A stretch of 64,000 nt of DNA, from contig NZ_CP102382.1 in assembly GCF_024628805.1 (NCBI RefSeq), positions 682,001 through 746,000 on the forward strand, given 5' to 3'. This document shows positions 44,929 through 58,478 of this stretch, piece after piece; within the stretch, counting starts at the first letter, position 1, and each line of letters opens with the position of its first letter. Source of the stretch: Paenimyroides aestuarii (lineage in GTDB: Bacteria; Bacteroidota; Bacteroidia; Flavobacteriales; Flavobacteriaceae). The translations under genes and the position numbers were made by a program. The notes under the pieces were generated by a model that saw only the letters and a program-made list of their open reading frames with translations, was not told the DNA's origin and made no database searches.

Positions 44929-46050
44929 ATGACTTTTAAAGAATTACACATTATACCCAATATCCTAAAAGCTGTAGCAACAGCAGGATATACCAATGCA
45001 ACCGAAATACAAAAACAAGCAATTCCACCTATATTAAACGGAAAAGATGTGATTGGTTGCGCACAAACAGGTACTGGAAAAACAGCATCATTTGCTATTC
45101 CTATTTTACAACTACTTAGCCAAAAAACACCAACCAATAAAAATGCTATTCGCGCACTGATTTTAACACCCACTCGCGAATTAGCAATACAAATAAGCGA
45201 TAATTTCAGCACCTACGGAAATTTTCTTCCTATAAATCATTTGGCAATTTTTGGTGGTGTACCGCAAGGCAACCAACTAAAACAATTAAACAAAGGAACC
45301 GATGTGCTTATTGCCACACCCGGACGGTTATTGGATCTAATGGCGCAAGGATGCATCAATTTGCGTTCACTTGAAATATTTGTACTAGATGAAGCCGACC
45401 GAATGCTAGACATGGGTTTTGTGAACGATGTAAAGAAAATTCTAACTAAAATACCCACTAAAAGACAAAGTTTGCTTTTCTCTGCTACTATGCCTAAAGA
45501 AATACGAAATTTTGCGTACAGCTTTCTTCAAAATCCAACCGAAATTAGCGTAACTCCTGTTTCTTCTACCGCACAAACTGTAAAACAAGGGGTGTATTTT
45601 GTAGAAAAACCAGAAAAACTAAATCTATTGGTTCACATTCTGCAAGAGCAATCTATTGAGCGTTCTTTAATTTTTGCACGCACAAAATACGGCGCCGATA
45701 AATTGGTAAAACAACTAAAAAGAACGGGCATTCATGCCGCCGCTATTCATGGAAATAAATCGCAAAATGCCCGCCAAAAAGCGCTAGAAGATTTTAAAAA
45801 CAACCGAATTCAGGTTTTAATTGCAACAGACATTGCCGCACGCGGGATTGATATAGACGAACTGCCGCATGTTATTAATTTCGAACTGCCCAATGTTCCC
45901 GAAACGTATGTACACCGAATTGGACGCACCGGCAGAGCAGGAAATTCTGGCACCGCCGTTTCTTTTTGCGATGACGAACAAAAGAAAGACCTAAAAAACA
46001 TTCAAAAACTAATTGGGTTTACCATGCCGGTACTAACTGTTGCAAACTAA
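44929..46050 (+). CDS. DEAD-box RNA helicase (RhlE-like)
   Basis: 373 residues, a minimal helicase core without long extension. Motifs in order: Q motif ATEIQKQAIPP, motif I AQTGTGKT, Ia PTRELAIQ, Ib TPGRLLD, II VLDEADRML, III SAT, IV LIFARTK, V ATDIAARGIDID, VI HRIGRTGRAG. RhlE-type helicases unwind short RNA duplexes in ribosome assembly and cold adaptation, consistent with the two cold-shock-domain genes that follow. Confidence 0.93.
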   Translation: MTFKELHIIPNILKAVATAGYTNATEIQKQAIPPILNGKDVIGCAQTGTGKTASFAIPILQLLSQKTPTNKNAIRALILTPTRELAIQISDNFSTYGNFLPINHLAIFGGVPQGNQLKQLNKGTDVLIATPGRLLDLMAQGCINLRSLEIFVLDEADRMLDMGFVNDVKKILTKIPTKRQSLLFSATMPKEIRNFAYSFLQNPTEISVTPVSSTAQTVKQGVYFVEKPEKLNLLVHILQEQSIERSLIFARTKYGADKLVKQLKRTGIHAAAIHGNKSQNARQKALEDFKNNRIQVLIATDIAARGIDIDELPHVINFELPNVPETYVHRIGRTGRAGNSGTAVSFCDDEQKKDLKNIQKLIGFTMPVLTVAN

Positions 46051-46086
46051 TACCCTATTTATAAACTTAAAAATAACGATAAAAGT

Positions 46087-46515
46087 ATGGCCGATTCTTT
46101 TTCTAAAAAAGAAAATAATAAGAAAAAAACAAAAAAATTACAAGACAAACAATTACGACGCGAAGACCGTAAAACAAACAACAATAAAGGCAAAAGCCTC
46201 GACGATATGATTGTATATGTTGATATAAACGGAAATTTCACATCAGTGCCACCTCACCTTCAAAATAAAGAGGAAGATTTGGCAAAAGCACAAAAAAATG
46301 CAAAAAACCAAGCAATAGATGAACATGCTGTTTTCACAGGCATTGTAACTTATTTAAGCGACAAAGGCTATGGTTTTATTACCGAAGAAAAAACCGGCGA
46401 CAGTATATTTTTCCACATTGGTCAAACAACAATCGCAGTGAATAAACACGATAAAATTAGTTTTAAAAAAGAAATGACTCCAAAAGGTTTTCGAGCAATC
46501 GACTTGGAAAAGTAA
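46087..46515 (+). CDS. cold-shock-domain protein with basic N-terminal extension
   Basis: 142 residues. The first 45 are strongly basic (KKENNKKKTKKLQDKQLRRE), and a linker carries IVYVDINGNFTSVPP. The C-terminal 60 residues are a cold-shock OB fold (FTGIVTYLSDKGYGFITEEK, SIFFHIGQ), with the RNP1-like KGYGFI and RNP2-like IFFH motifs. It lies 36 bp after the helicase gene, so both probably act on structured RNA at low temperature. Confidence 0.85.
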   Translation: MADSFSKKENNKKKTKKLQDKQLRREDRKTNNNKGKSLDDMIVYVDINGNFTSVPPHLQNKEEDLAKAQKNAKNQAIDEHAVFTGIVTYLSDKGYGFITEEKTGDSIFFHIGQTTIAVNKHDKISFKKEMTPKGFRAIDLEK

Positions 46516-46544
46516 ACGAATAATTAATTTAATATATAGAAACG

Positions 46545-46736
46545 ATGCACGAAGGCACTGTAAAATTTTTTAATGAATCTAAAGGATTTGGATTTATTTC
46601 ACAAGCAAATGGTGATTAAGATATTTTTGTTCACACAAGTGGCTTGTTAGACAGAGTACGCGAAAACGATTTAGTTGTTTTTGACATGGAACAAGAAAGA
46701 AAAGGGATTACAGCAATAAATGTAAAAAGAAAATAA
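46545..46736 (+). pseudogene. CspA-like cold-shock protein with one in-frame TAA
   Basis: MHEGTVKFFNESKGFGFISQ leads to ANGD, then TAA at 46,617-46,619, then DIFVHTSGLLDRVRENDLVV and IKVNVKRK-like ending to the true stop at 46,736. In E. coli CspA the stop position corresponds to the Lys of GSKDVFVH, so a single A-to-T change is enough. Without it the protein would be a normal 63-residue cold-shock protein with both RNA-binding motifs. Confidence 0.8.
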
Positions 46737-46866
46737 CACCTGTTTTACTTTATCTAAGAAGGATATACCCAAAAAGTATACCCTTTTTTATAACACAAAA
46801 CTTAACATAAAAATCAAAAATACTTCAAGCATTTTTAATATATTTACTAAACAAAAACCTATCATT

Positions 46867-47151
46867 ATGAAAAAAGACGAATTAAAGAAAAAATTAAAAG
46901 CTCAAAACAAACAGCTTAAAAAACAAAAATCAATTATTAAATCATACAACAAACTTTTAGGCGAATACGAAGACTTAGCCAAACGCATGAAAAAAAGCAT
47001 TAAACGCTTTGAATCGTTACTAGAAGATATCGAAGTGGAAGAAGAGTTAACCGACGAAGAAATCGATCAAATCATGAATCAATTCAATGAACTAGACGAA
47101 GATGATCTTGATATAGACCTAGATAATTCTGAAGACACACAAGATAAATAG
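46867..47151 (+). CDS. small charged coiled-coil protein
   Basis: 94 residues: the first half is strongly basic (KKDELKKKLKAQNKQLKKQK), the second strongly acidic (LEDIEVEEELTDEEIDQIMN, DEDDLDIDLDNSED). It has heptad-like spacing and no signal or membrane part. Such bipolar proteins are common in Flavobacteriaceae; the function is unknown. Confidence 0.6.
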   Translation: MKKDELKKKLKAQNKQLKKQKSIIKSYNKLLGEYEDLAKRMKKSIKRFESLLEDIEVEEELTDEEIDQIMNQFNELDEDDLDIDLDNSEDTQDK

Positions 47152-47152
47152 T

Positions 47153-47178
47153 AAAATCCTCTCTATGGGGATTTTTTT
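47153..47178 (+). terminator. short terminator between the coiled-coil gene and recX
   Basis: AAATCC and GGGATTT pair around TCTCTATG, followed by a T run. Confidence 0.5.
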
Positions 47179-47199
47179 TATTTTAGCAAAAAAATTAAA

Positions 47200-47667
47200 A
47201 TGAACAAAAACCCACTTTCGGTAAACGAAGCAATAAAAAAATTAGAATATTATTGTTCGTATCAAGATCGGTGCTACAAAGAAGTTATTGCCAAACTAAA
47301 AACGCTGGGAATGTTTCAAACCGCCATAGACCACATCCTTACCCATTTATCTGAAAACAACTTTCTAAACGAAGAACGCTTTGCAAAAAGCTTTGCGCGC
47401 GGCAAACACAAATTCAAACATTGGGGCAAACGTCGCATAGAACAAGAGCTGAAATTCAGAGATATTTCCTCACACAACATTAAAACAGCTTTAAAAGAAA
47501 TAGAAACCGATTATTTAACCAATTTCTACAACCTAGCCGAAAAAAAATGGCAAACCCTCACCGACACTTCTCTTGAAAAGAAAAAACGCAGATGGACCGA
47601 TTATCTTTTACGCAAAGGCTATGAAACCCACTTAATATTTGATTTTTTGAAGGAGTTAAGCACATAA
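47200..47667 (+). CDS. recX: RecX regulatory protein
   Basis: 155 residues, all helical, with three RecX repeats: EAIKKLEYYCSYQDRCYKEV, LNEERFAKSFARGKHKFKHW with GKRRIEQELKFRDIS, and KKRRWTDYLLRKGYETHLI. RecX binds RecA filaments and limits recombination. recA is not in the window. The length is normal for Bacteroidota. Confidence 0.9.
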   Translation: MNKNPLSVNEAIKKLEYYCSYQDRCYKEVIAKLKTLGMFQTAIDHILTHLSENNFLNEERFAKSFARGKHKFKHWGKRRIEQELKFRDISSHNIKTALKEIETDYLTNFYNLAEKKWQTLTDTSLEKKKRRWTDYLLRKGYETHLIFDFLKELST

Positions 47668-47674
47668 AACATAT

Positions 47675-47780
47675 GGGCAATCCCTTCCACTACCGTTTCA
47701 GGTCGGGCTTTCCGCCGTCGCTTTTGTTTTTTCGCAAAAAACAAAGAGCTCCAACAAGGCTGCAATCCCTATTGCGGTTA
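47675..47780 (-). repeat. dispersed intergenic repeat with variable hairpin core, copy 3 (inverted)
   Basis: On the minus strand it reads CGCAATAGGGATTGCAGCC, then a hairpin from TTTGTTTTTT/AAAAAACAAA (47,723-47,732/47,736-47,745), then GGCGGAAAGCCCGACC and GGGATTGCCC. The flanks match copies 1 and 2 while the core sequence differs but still pairs with itself. Confidence 0.7.
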
Positions 47781-47813
47781 GCTGATGATTGGTCTTTTAG
47801 GTAGATTATATAG

Positions 47814-48015
47814 TTGTATAATGTAAATTGTACTGCTGTATATTGAAGAAAATAAGTGCAAATTTTGTGATCTGTGGTTTGCTTAAGATTTAAAGTTTCA
47901 AGTTCTTTTAGATGAACTTGTCTCGAACCATAGTTCGATGGTTATGATGCAAATTTACAATAGGCCTTAGCCACACTTCATGTATAATGTAAATTGTATT
48001 ACTGTATATTGTAGA
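47814..48015. repeat. short repeated motif TTGTATAATGTAAATTG in the rRNA downstream gap
   Basis: The motif occurs at 47,814-47,830, its last 16 bases recur at 47,981-47,996, and it recurs inverted at 53,996-54,012 on the far side of the rRNA operon. With the dispersed repeat and the duplicated terminators it fills the 570-bp gap between recX and 5S rRNA. No gene is seen. Confidence 0.6.
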
Positions 48016-48019
48016 AAAA

Positions 48020-48237
48020 AAGGCGACGACCCGAGCTTGCGAATTGCGCCGCACCACCCGAACGAAGCGAACGGTACGTAGTAAATAAAAAAAAGCCCGT
48101 CTTGAAAAAGACAGGCTTTATTAAAAAAAGGCGACCCGAGCTTGCGAATTGCGCCGCACCACCCGAGCGAAGCGAACGGTACGTAGTAAATAAAAAAAGA
48201 AAGCCTATCTTGAAAAAGACAGGCTTTACTAAAAAAA
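48020..48237 (-). terminator. tandemly duplicated rRNA operon terminator block
   Basis: Two copies of about 105 bp (48,020-48,127 and 48,128-48,235) share GACCCGAGCTTGCGAATTGC, the ACGGTACGTAGTAAATAAAA stretch and a hairpin. Each has AAAGCCTGTCTTTTTCAAGA with a complementary partner on the minus strand, followed by a T run. They lie directly after the 5S end and would give two successive terminators. Confidence 0.7.
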
Positions 48238-48345
<108 letters not shown>

Positions 48346-48548
48346 AATTTTTGTTTAAGGTTTAAAGTTTCTTTGTTTCAGGTTTTAACCTTGAACGCGT
48401 TAAACTTTCAACTTTAAACGCAGCTTTGCTGCAATATTGTTAACATATTTTCGATACTTTTATTTATTTGTAGATATTATTTCAGTCTTAATACTTAATA
48501 CTAAAATCTTAATACTAATACTATACTTTACAAAGCAACTTCCAGAGC

Positions 48549-51418
<2,870 letters not shown>

Positions 51419-51631
51419 GCTCTACTTTTTTAGTTCTATGTTGTAAGTTATAGCTTATAGGTTCGAAAACCTAAAACGTATTTCTTATAACGTACTACCA
51501 AAAAATGTGCTTTATATTATTTCTAATATCTTTTCTACTTTTTAAATGTATCTCAATATGTCAATGAACTTTTTGCTTCGCGCTTTACGCACTAGGCTTT
51601 TAGCTTTAAGCTTACAGCTTATTGCTTCTTG

Positions 51632-51705
51632 TGGAGAATAAGGGAGTCGAACCCTTGACCTCCTGCGTGCAAGGCAGGCGCTCTAGCCAGCTGAGCTAAT
51701 CCCCC
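51632..51705 (-). tRNA. tRNA-Ala (anticodon TGC)
   Basis: 74 nt in the 16S-23S spacer. Minus strand: GGGGGATTAGCTCAGCTGG, anticodon stem CCTGC/GCAGG with loop CTTGCAC (TGC), T-loop GGTTCGACTCC, acceptor ending TTCTCC plus A. Confidence 0.93.
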
Positions 51706-51793
51706 GTATCGTAGTTGTTAGTTAACAGTTTATAGTTAACAGTAACTGTAAGGTTAGCTAACCTCTAGAATTTCCTTTGAATAAAATACTTTG

Positions 51794-51867
51794 TAGTCCC
51801 GGGCAGACTCGAACTGCCGACCCCTACATTATCAGTGTAGTACTCTAACCAGCTGAGCTACGAGACT
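51794..51867 (-). tRNA. tRNA-Ile (anticodon GAT)
   Basis: 74 nt in the 16S-23S spacer. Minus strand: AGTCTCGTAGCTCAGCTGG, loop CTGATAA (GAT), T-loop AGTTCGAGTCT, acceptor CGGGACT plus A. The first base pair is A-U rather than the usual G-C. Confidence 0.92.
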
Positions 51868-51936
51868 CTGTATTTTTTATTCTGCTTTTTTTTGAACCAA
51901 CAGTTAAAGAGTAAAAGATGTTTAAACCATCTCTAG

Positions 51937-53449
<1,513 letters not shown>

Positions 53450-53649
53450 ATAATTTTTTATATTGTTGATGTGTCGTTTAAAACCTCTTGGTTATCCAAG
53501 AGCTTTTACTCTTTAATTCTCTGTTAATCCAATATGTCTATGAACTTATTCTTCTTATCTTCGCTTCTCTCTCAAAGCGGTTGCAAAAGTAAAACTTATT
53601 TTTTAATCAGCAAATTTATTTTTGCTTTTTTTTGAAAAAGTTTTTTTTG

Positions 53650-53724
53650 TGGGCGATGAGGGGTTCGAACCCCCGACCCCCTCGGTGTAAACGAGGTGCT
53701 CTGAACCAGCTGAGCTAATCGCCC
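53650..53724 (-). tRNA. tRNA-Val (anticodon TAC)
   Basis: 75 nt, 200 bp upstream of the 16S start on the same strand. Acceptor GGGCGAT/ATCGCCC, anticodon stem CCTCG/CGAGG with loop TTTACAC (TAC), T-loop GGTTCGAACCC, discriminator A. It may be the first product of the rRNA transcript or a separate gene. Confidence 0.93.
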
Positions 53725-53946
53725 TTTTTCTTTTTGAACGGACTGCAAAGATAATAACCTTTTTCTATACCATCCAAATTTATTTTTTACTTTTTTTCTA
53801 TGAACGTGGCTTTCGTTATCCTGAAAGCGGTTGCAAATATACTACTCTTTTTTTGGCTTTTGCAAATGGTTTTTCAAAGTTTTTTAATCTTTTTTGTAAT
53901 TGTTTGACAGCGTGTGGTTTTGAAGTTTAAACTAGGTGAAAATAAT

Positions 53947-53975
53947 CTTTGCCAAAGTTTGGAACTTTGGCAAAG
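53947..53975. repeat. 13-bp-arm palindrome upstream of the rRNA operon
   Basis: CTTTGCCAAAGTT and AACTTTGGCAAAG pair perfectly around TGG. There is no T run, so it is an interspersed palindrome rather than a terminator. It sits in the 516-bp gap between tRNA-Val and rpsA, which holds no gene that I can support. Confidence 0.65.
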
Positions 53976-53995
53976 TTGTACAATTTTACAAAACA

Positions 53996-54177
53996 CAATT
54001 TACATTATACAATAAAAACCGCGTTAGGGATAGCAGCGAAAATCCTTTTTGTGAGCTTGCGAACAAAAAGATTGTAGCGAATAGCCCGCCCCCTGTTTGC
54101 TTGCATTTTTCTGTGATGTACGAAATGGTGTGTGGGTTCTGAGCTTTGTTTTGAAACGGAATGGAAGGGGAACGCCC
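53996..54177 (+). repeat. dispersed intergenic repeat with variable hairpin core, copy 2, plus 17-bp motif
   Basis: CAATTTACATTATACAA (53,996-54,012) is the inverse of the motif at 47,814. GCGTTAGGGATAGCAGCG starts the repeat at 54,021, the core hairpin is CTTTTTGT/ACAAAAAG (54,045-54,052/54,063-54,070), and GGGGAACGCCC ends it. Together with copy 3 it forms inverted repeats around the rRNA operon. Confidence 0.7.
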
Positions 54178-54190
54178 ATATCATAAAAAA

Positions 54191-54221
54191 AATCCCGCCA
54201 CTTTTGAAAATGACGGGATTG
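54191..54221 (-). terminator. terminator of rpsA
   Basis: Minus strand: AATCCCGTCA and TGGCGGGATT pair with one mismatch and are followed by eight T. Confidence 0.8.
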
Positions 54222-54240
54222 AATATGTGTGAAAAACGTA

Positions 54241-56007
54241 TTAGTTTTTACCTTCCATTTTAGCTTTTAATTCTGCTAATGCGTCGATATCTCCTAATGT
54301 AGTTTTTTCGTTTGAAGCGTTGTTTGCTGCTGCTTTTTCTTCTGCTGCTTTGAAGTTTTTCTCTTCTTCTTCACGGAATGTTGCAGTGTGCGATGCTACT
54401 ACTCTTTTGAATTCTTTGTTGAATTCGATTACTTTGAAATCTGCTGTATCGCCTTTTTTCAATTTTTTTCCGTCTTCTTTTTCTAAGTGACGAGTTGGGA
54501 TGAAGGCTACTACATCTTCTTCAAAGTTAATGGTTGCTCCTTTATCGTTTAAGTCTGCAATTGTTCCGTTGTGAACAGTACCTACGCCGTAAGCTGCTTC
54601 GTGTGCATCCCATGGGTTGTCGGTAGTTTGTTTGTGACCTAAAGATAATTTGCGACCTTCTACATCTAATTCTAACACTACAACGTCTAATTTGTCTCCT
54701 ACGTTTACAAATTCTGATGGGTGTTTGATTTTCTTAGTCCAAGATAGGTCTGAAATGTAAACTAATCCGTCGATACCTTCTTCTAATTCAACGAAAACGC
54801 CGAAGTTTGTGAAGTTACGAACGGTGCCTGTATGTTTAGAACCTACTGGGTATTTAGATGTGATGTCTGTCCAAGGATCGTTTGATAATTGTTTGATACC
54901 TAATGACATTTTACGCTCTTCGCGGTCTAAAGTTAAGATAACTGCTTCTACTTCGTCTCCGATTTTAACGAAATCTTGAGCTGAACGTAAATGTGTTGAC
55001 CATGACATTTCAGAAACGTGGATCAATCCTTCTACTCCTTCTGCTACTTCGATAAATGCACCGTAATCAGCTAAAACAACTACTTTACCTTTTACTTTAT
55101 CTCCAACGTTTAAGTTAGCGTCTAAAGCATCCCAAGGGTGTGCGTTTAATTGTTTTAAACCTAATTGGATACGTGTTTTCTCGTCGTCGAAGTCTAAGAT
55201 TACTACGTTTAATTTTTGGTCTAATTCTAATACTTCAGATGGGTGGTTGATACGAGACCATGATAAGTCTGTGATGTGGATTAATCCGTCAACGCCACCT
55301 AAATCGATGAATACACCGTATGAAGTGATGTTTTTAACTACACCTTCTAATACTTGACCTTTTTCTAACTGACCGATGATTTCTTTTTTCTGAATTTCGA
55401 TATCAGCTTCGATTAATGCTTTGTGAGATACTACTACGTTTTTGAATTCGTGGTTGATTTTTACAACTTTAAATTCCATGGTTTTGTTAACGTATTGATC
55501 GTAATCGCGGATTGGTTTCACATCGATTTGAGATCCTGGTAAGAATGCTTCGATACCGAATACGTCAACGATCATACCACCTTTTGTTCTGCATTTAACA
55601 AAACCGTTTACGATTTCGCCTGTGTCATGAGCTGCAATCACGCGATCCCAAGCTTTGATGGTACGTGCTTTGCGGTGAGATAATACTAATTGTCCGTTTT
55701 TATCTTCGCGAACGTCGATTAGAACTTCTACTTTGTCACCAACTTTTAAGTTTGGATTGTAGCGAAATTCGTTTAAAGAGATAACACCTTCAGATTTAGC
55801 GTTGATATCAACAATTGCATCTCTGTCTGTGATTCTTACTACTACACCTTCTACAACTTCTTCATCACCGGTTGAGATAAATGTTTTTTCTACTAAGTCT
55901 TCGAATTCTTTAAGGTTTGAAGCATCTACTGCATCAATACCGTTTTCATAACTGTCCCAGTTGAAAGTGTCTAAGAATTCTTTTGTGTTTTGTGTTTGTT
56001 CAGACAT
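54241..56007 (-). CDS. rpsA: 30S ribosomal protein S1
   Basis: 588 residues with consecutive S1 RNA-binding OB repeats, for example GVVVRITDRDAIVDINAKSE, GVVKNITSYGVFIDLGGVDG, GKVVVLADYGAFIEVAEGVE, GTVRNFTNFGVFVELEEGID and GTIADLNDKGATINFEEDVV, separated by the usual HPWDAL-type linkers. S1 helps recruit mRNA, which is especially relevant where Shine-Dalgarno sites are rare. The length is normal for Bacteroidota, with an acidic/Ala C-terminal tail. Confidence 0.96.
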   Translation of the reverse strand: MSEQTQNTKEFLDTFNWDSYENGIDAVDASNLKEFEDLVEKTFISTGDEEVVEGVVVRITDRDAIVDINAKSEGVISLNEFRYNPNLKVGDKVEVLIDVREDKNGQLVLSHRKARTIKAWDRVIAAHDTGEIVNGFVKCRTKGGMIVDVFGIEAFLPGSQIDVKPIRDYDQYVNKTMEFKVVKINHEFKNVVVSHKALIEADIEIQKKEIIGQLEKGQVLEGVVKNITSYGVFIDLGGVDGLIHITDLSWSRINHPSEVLELDQKLNVVILDFDDEKTRIQLGLKQLNAHPWDALDANLNVGDKVKGKVVVLADYGAFIEVAEGVEGLIHVSEMSWSTHLRSAQDFVKIGDEVEAVILTLDREERKMSLGIKQLSNDPWTDITSKYPVGSKHTGTVRNFTNFGVFVELEEGIDGLVYISDLSWTKKIKHPSEFVNVGDKLDVVVLELDVEGRKLSLGHKQTTDNPWDAHEAAYGVGTVHNGTIADLNDKGATINFEEDVVAFIPTRHLEKEDGKKLKKGDTADFKVIEFNKEFKRVVASHTATFREEEEKNFKAAEEKAAANNASNEKTTLGDIDALAELKAKMEGKN

Positions 56008-56207
56008 GTCTGATAATAAATTTGTATTCTGTTTATTTAAGGATTGAAATGAAGTTTTAAACAGAAGTTGTTATTGATTATTGTTTTCACTTTTTAGCTC
56101 AATCCTTTTCTTCTGCTAAAAAGTGGTGCAAATTTACGTTGTTTTTTTTTATCTTCCTAGAAATCAATAAAAAAAGTCTAAAAAATGAATTCCAGACTTT
56201 TTTTTAT

Positions 56208-57857
56208 TTAGAAATTGGTTGTTAGGTTTACGGTTAATCCGTTTGATTCTGGCACGAACCTACATACACCGCCTACGCAGATTAAACCACCACGTTGACG
56301 TCCATAGTTTAGAGCGATACGTGTTGCTCCTTTGGAGAAGCTTCCTCCTACGCTGTAGTAATGAATACGACTTTCTGGATGTGAGTTTCCGTAGTTATAC
56401 ATATCGGTTACATAAAGGCTAAACATTGTGTTTGGAACAAACTCTAATAGCGCTGCTCCCCAATCACCTTTATCTGCGGTTGCCCACATATTTTGTAATT
56501 GCAAACGAACAGAGGTTGTTTCTGAAAAATTATATAAGCCTTCCACACTAGCTATATCTGTTTTAACATCATCAAACTTTCCTTCTAAAAGGGGTGCGTT
56601 GTAATATTGGTTCATATACATGGCAATCATTTGAAATTTTGTTGAGTATCTTTTTCTAACTTCAATTGCCAGATCCTTATAGTATTTTTCTCCAAATTGC
56701 AAAAATTCATCATTTAGGATATTGGTATCAAAGTTGTATGATGATTTTAGACCTGCCCAATAGGATCCATTAACGGCCAAATGGGTTCCATACTCACCTC
56801 CTAATGTTGTTCCTTCTACAAAATCATAGTAAAAATCATACTGTCCGCCAATTTCTCCATTTCTTTTCTCGAACCAATTAACCCCTCCTTGCGCTTGATA
56901 CACATAAATATTTTGCAGCGAAAAATCGTATTGTTTGGTTAGCGCAGGCACATAGTTTATCACTCCTTTATTATATACATTTCCGGTAAACTTTCTTTCA
57001 GAATAAAACATCATGTTTTCTAATCTACGCAGATTCACACTAGATCCAAAGTTATTTTTATTATATCCTAGGTTTACCAATATTGCATTCCCATCTAGAA
57101 ATGTTTCGTCAACATAATCATCATTTTCAAAAATGATATCTTTTTGCTTATGAATATATTCACCACTAAGGTTAAAACTACCTAACCCTAAGCTTACACG
57201 ACCTGAAAAGGCGTTGATAAGATCATTCACACCATTGTAGTCAACCACTTTTTCTTCATCTAATCTACCCACATAGCTGGCACCTAACCTTAAATCGGTA
57301 CTTTCAAATTTTAATGCGTCTGACAAGTTAAATTCTATATTAGTTCCCACTACATAGCTCTCAGACAGGTCAAATCCCATTCCAAAACGTTGTTTACCTC
57401 CTAAAGTGGTAAGGTCAAGGTTTTTTGTTAATCGTAATTTCGCATTCAAACCAAAAAGCGCATTGTTAATTCCTAACGCACGATCTTCCCATGAACGCAG
57501 AATTAATCCGCTGCCAAATTGCTCATAGAAGTGACCCAAAGTAATGTTTACACCATTATCAAAATCGTTATACTTTGCGTAAATGGTACCGATATGTACA
57601 TCCTGTAGATCTGGATTGTAGTTGATTATTGCTTTAGGATAGTAAGCTTCTATCTGGGTTCCAAACTCCCATTTGTTTTTAAAATAATCTAGTTTAATAT
57701 AGGTATTCGACCTTAGCCTTTCTTCCGCTTCTGTTTCGTCTATCTTAATTTTTTCATCGTCTATGTAATATTGACTATTTGATTCAATACCTACACGAAT
57801 TTGCGCATAAAAGAAAGACGACGTTAAGAACGCCGCCAAAAAAAATATTTTTTTCAT
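56208..57857 (-). CDS. outer-membrane beta-barrel protein (DUF6029-like)
   Basis: 549 residues with a signal peptide (MKKIFFLAAFLTSSFFYAQI) and then alternating strands through to a final NGLTVNLTTNF, with Phe last as in outer-membrane barrels. EQFGSGLILRSWEDRALGIN and LGGKQRFGMGFDLSES fit the Bacteroidota DUF6029 group. It is preceded 3 bp upstream by the TlpA-like gene and is probably in an operon with it. Confidence 0.75.
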   Translation of the reverse strand: MKKIFFLAAFLTSSFFYAQIRVGIESNSQYYIDDEKIKIDETEAEERLRSNTYIKLDYFKNKWEFGTQIEAYYPKAIINYNPDLQDVHIGTIYAKYNDFDNGVNITLGHFYEQFGSGLILRSWEDRALGINNALFGLNAKLRLTKNLDLTTLGGKQRFGMGFDLSESYVVGTNIEFNLSDALKFESTDLRLGASYVGRLDEEKVVDYNGVNDLINAFSGRVSLGLGSFNLSGEYIHKQKDIIFENDDYVDETFLDGNAILVNLGYNKNNFGSSVNLRRLENMMFYSERKFTGNVYNKGVINYVPALTKQYDFSLQNIYVYQAQGGVNWFEKRNGEIGGQYDFYYDFVEGTTLGGEYGTHLAVNGSYWAGLKSSYNFDTNILNDEFLQFGEKYYKDLAIEVRKRYSTKFQMIAMYMNQYYNAPLLEGKFDDVKTDIASVEGLYNFSETTSVRLQLQNMWATADKGDWGAALLEFVPNTMFSLYVTDMYNYGNSHPESRIHYYSVGGSFSKGATRIALNYGRQRGGLICVGGVCRFVPESNGLTVNLTTNF

Positions 57858-57860
57858 TAA

Positions 57861-58352
57861 TTATTTTTTTAAAATTTTCACCAATTCTTCTTCAATAATA
57901 TTTTCAATACCCGGTGTATAATTGGAGTGAGTAAACATCACTTTTCCTTTGTAAAGCACCATGGTATAGGGAACATTAACAACATTTAATGTTCTTTTAA
58001 GGTCTTGATTGGTGTCTAATAAAACATTGTATTTCCAGCTTTTAGATGCAACCATAGGCTTTACTCTATTAATGGTTTTTGAATCATCGATAGAAACAGC
58101 GATTAATTCCACACCATAGTCTTTTTTCCAGTGGCTGTATTTTGTTTTAATGGCTTCTAACTCTCTAATACATGGTCCGCACCAAGTAGCCCAAAAGCTA
58201 ACGATTACCGGTTTTGATGAGTTATTATAATTGGCTATATTGATTGCTTTGTTATCTAATGTTTTTAGGGATACATTTGGGAGTTTGTTCTGCGCTACAG
58301 CAATAGTAGCTATAAAACAACACACAATTAATAATGATGTACGTAATTTCAT
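57861..58352 (-). CDS. TlpA-like periplasmic thiol-disulfide oxidoreductase
   Basis: 163 residues with a signal peptide (MKLRTSLLIVCCFIATIAVA) and a thioredoxin fold. The redox motif is FWATWCGPCIRELE (Cys-Gly-Pro-Cys), with GVELIAVSIDD and the cis-proline region NVNVPYTMVLY-like (VVNVPYTMVLYKG). It likely reduces or transfers electrons to exported proteins. Operon partner: the barrel gene; the opposite strand carries the Omp28-like gene 126 bp away, which also has a CxxC motif. Confidence 0.88.
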   Translation of the reverse strand: MKLRTSLLIVCCFIATIAVAQNKLPNVSLKTLDNKAINIANYNNSSKPVIVSFWATWCGPCIRELEAIKTKYSHWKKDYGVELIAVSIDDSKTINRVKPMVASKSWKYNVLLDTNQDLKRTLNVVNVPYTMVLYKGKVMFTHSNYTPGIENIIEEELVKILKK

Positions 58353-58478
58353 GATACTTTAAGATTCTATTAAAAAATGATTTCCAAAAGTAAGAATAAA
58401 ATAATTACATAAAGAATTTTGTAACTATTATTTTTTTTTTACTTTTACATATTATTAACTTATTATTAACTTATTTCT

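Noticed and set aside
2649-46619. General stop-codon reassignment (TAA or TAG as sense)
   Set aside because: Nearly all other genes end at TAA or TAG at family-typical lengths, so the four internal stops cannot be a code change.
53947-53975. Terminator upstream of the rRNA operon
   Set aside because: The stem is perfect but there is no T run on either strand.
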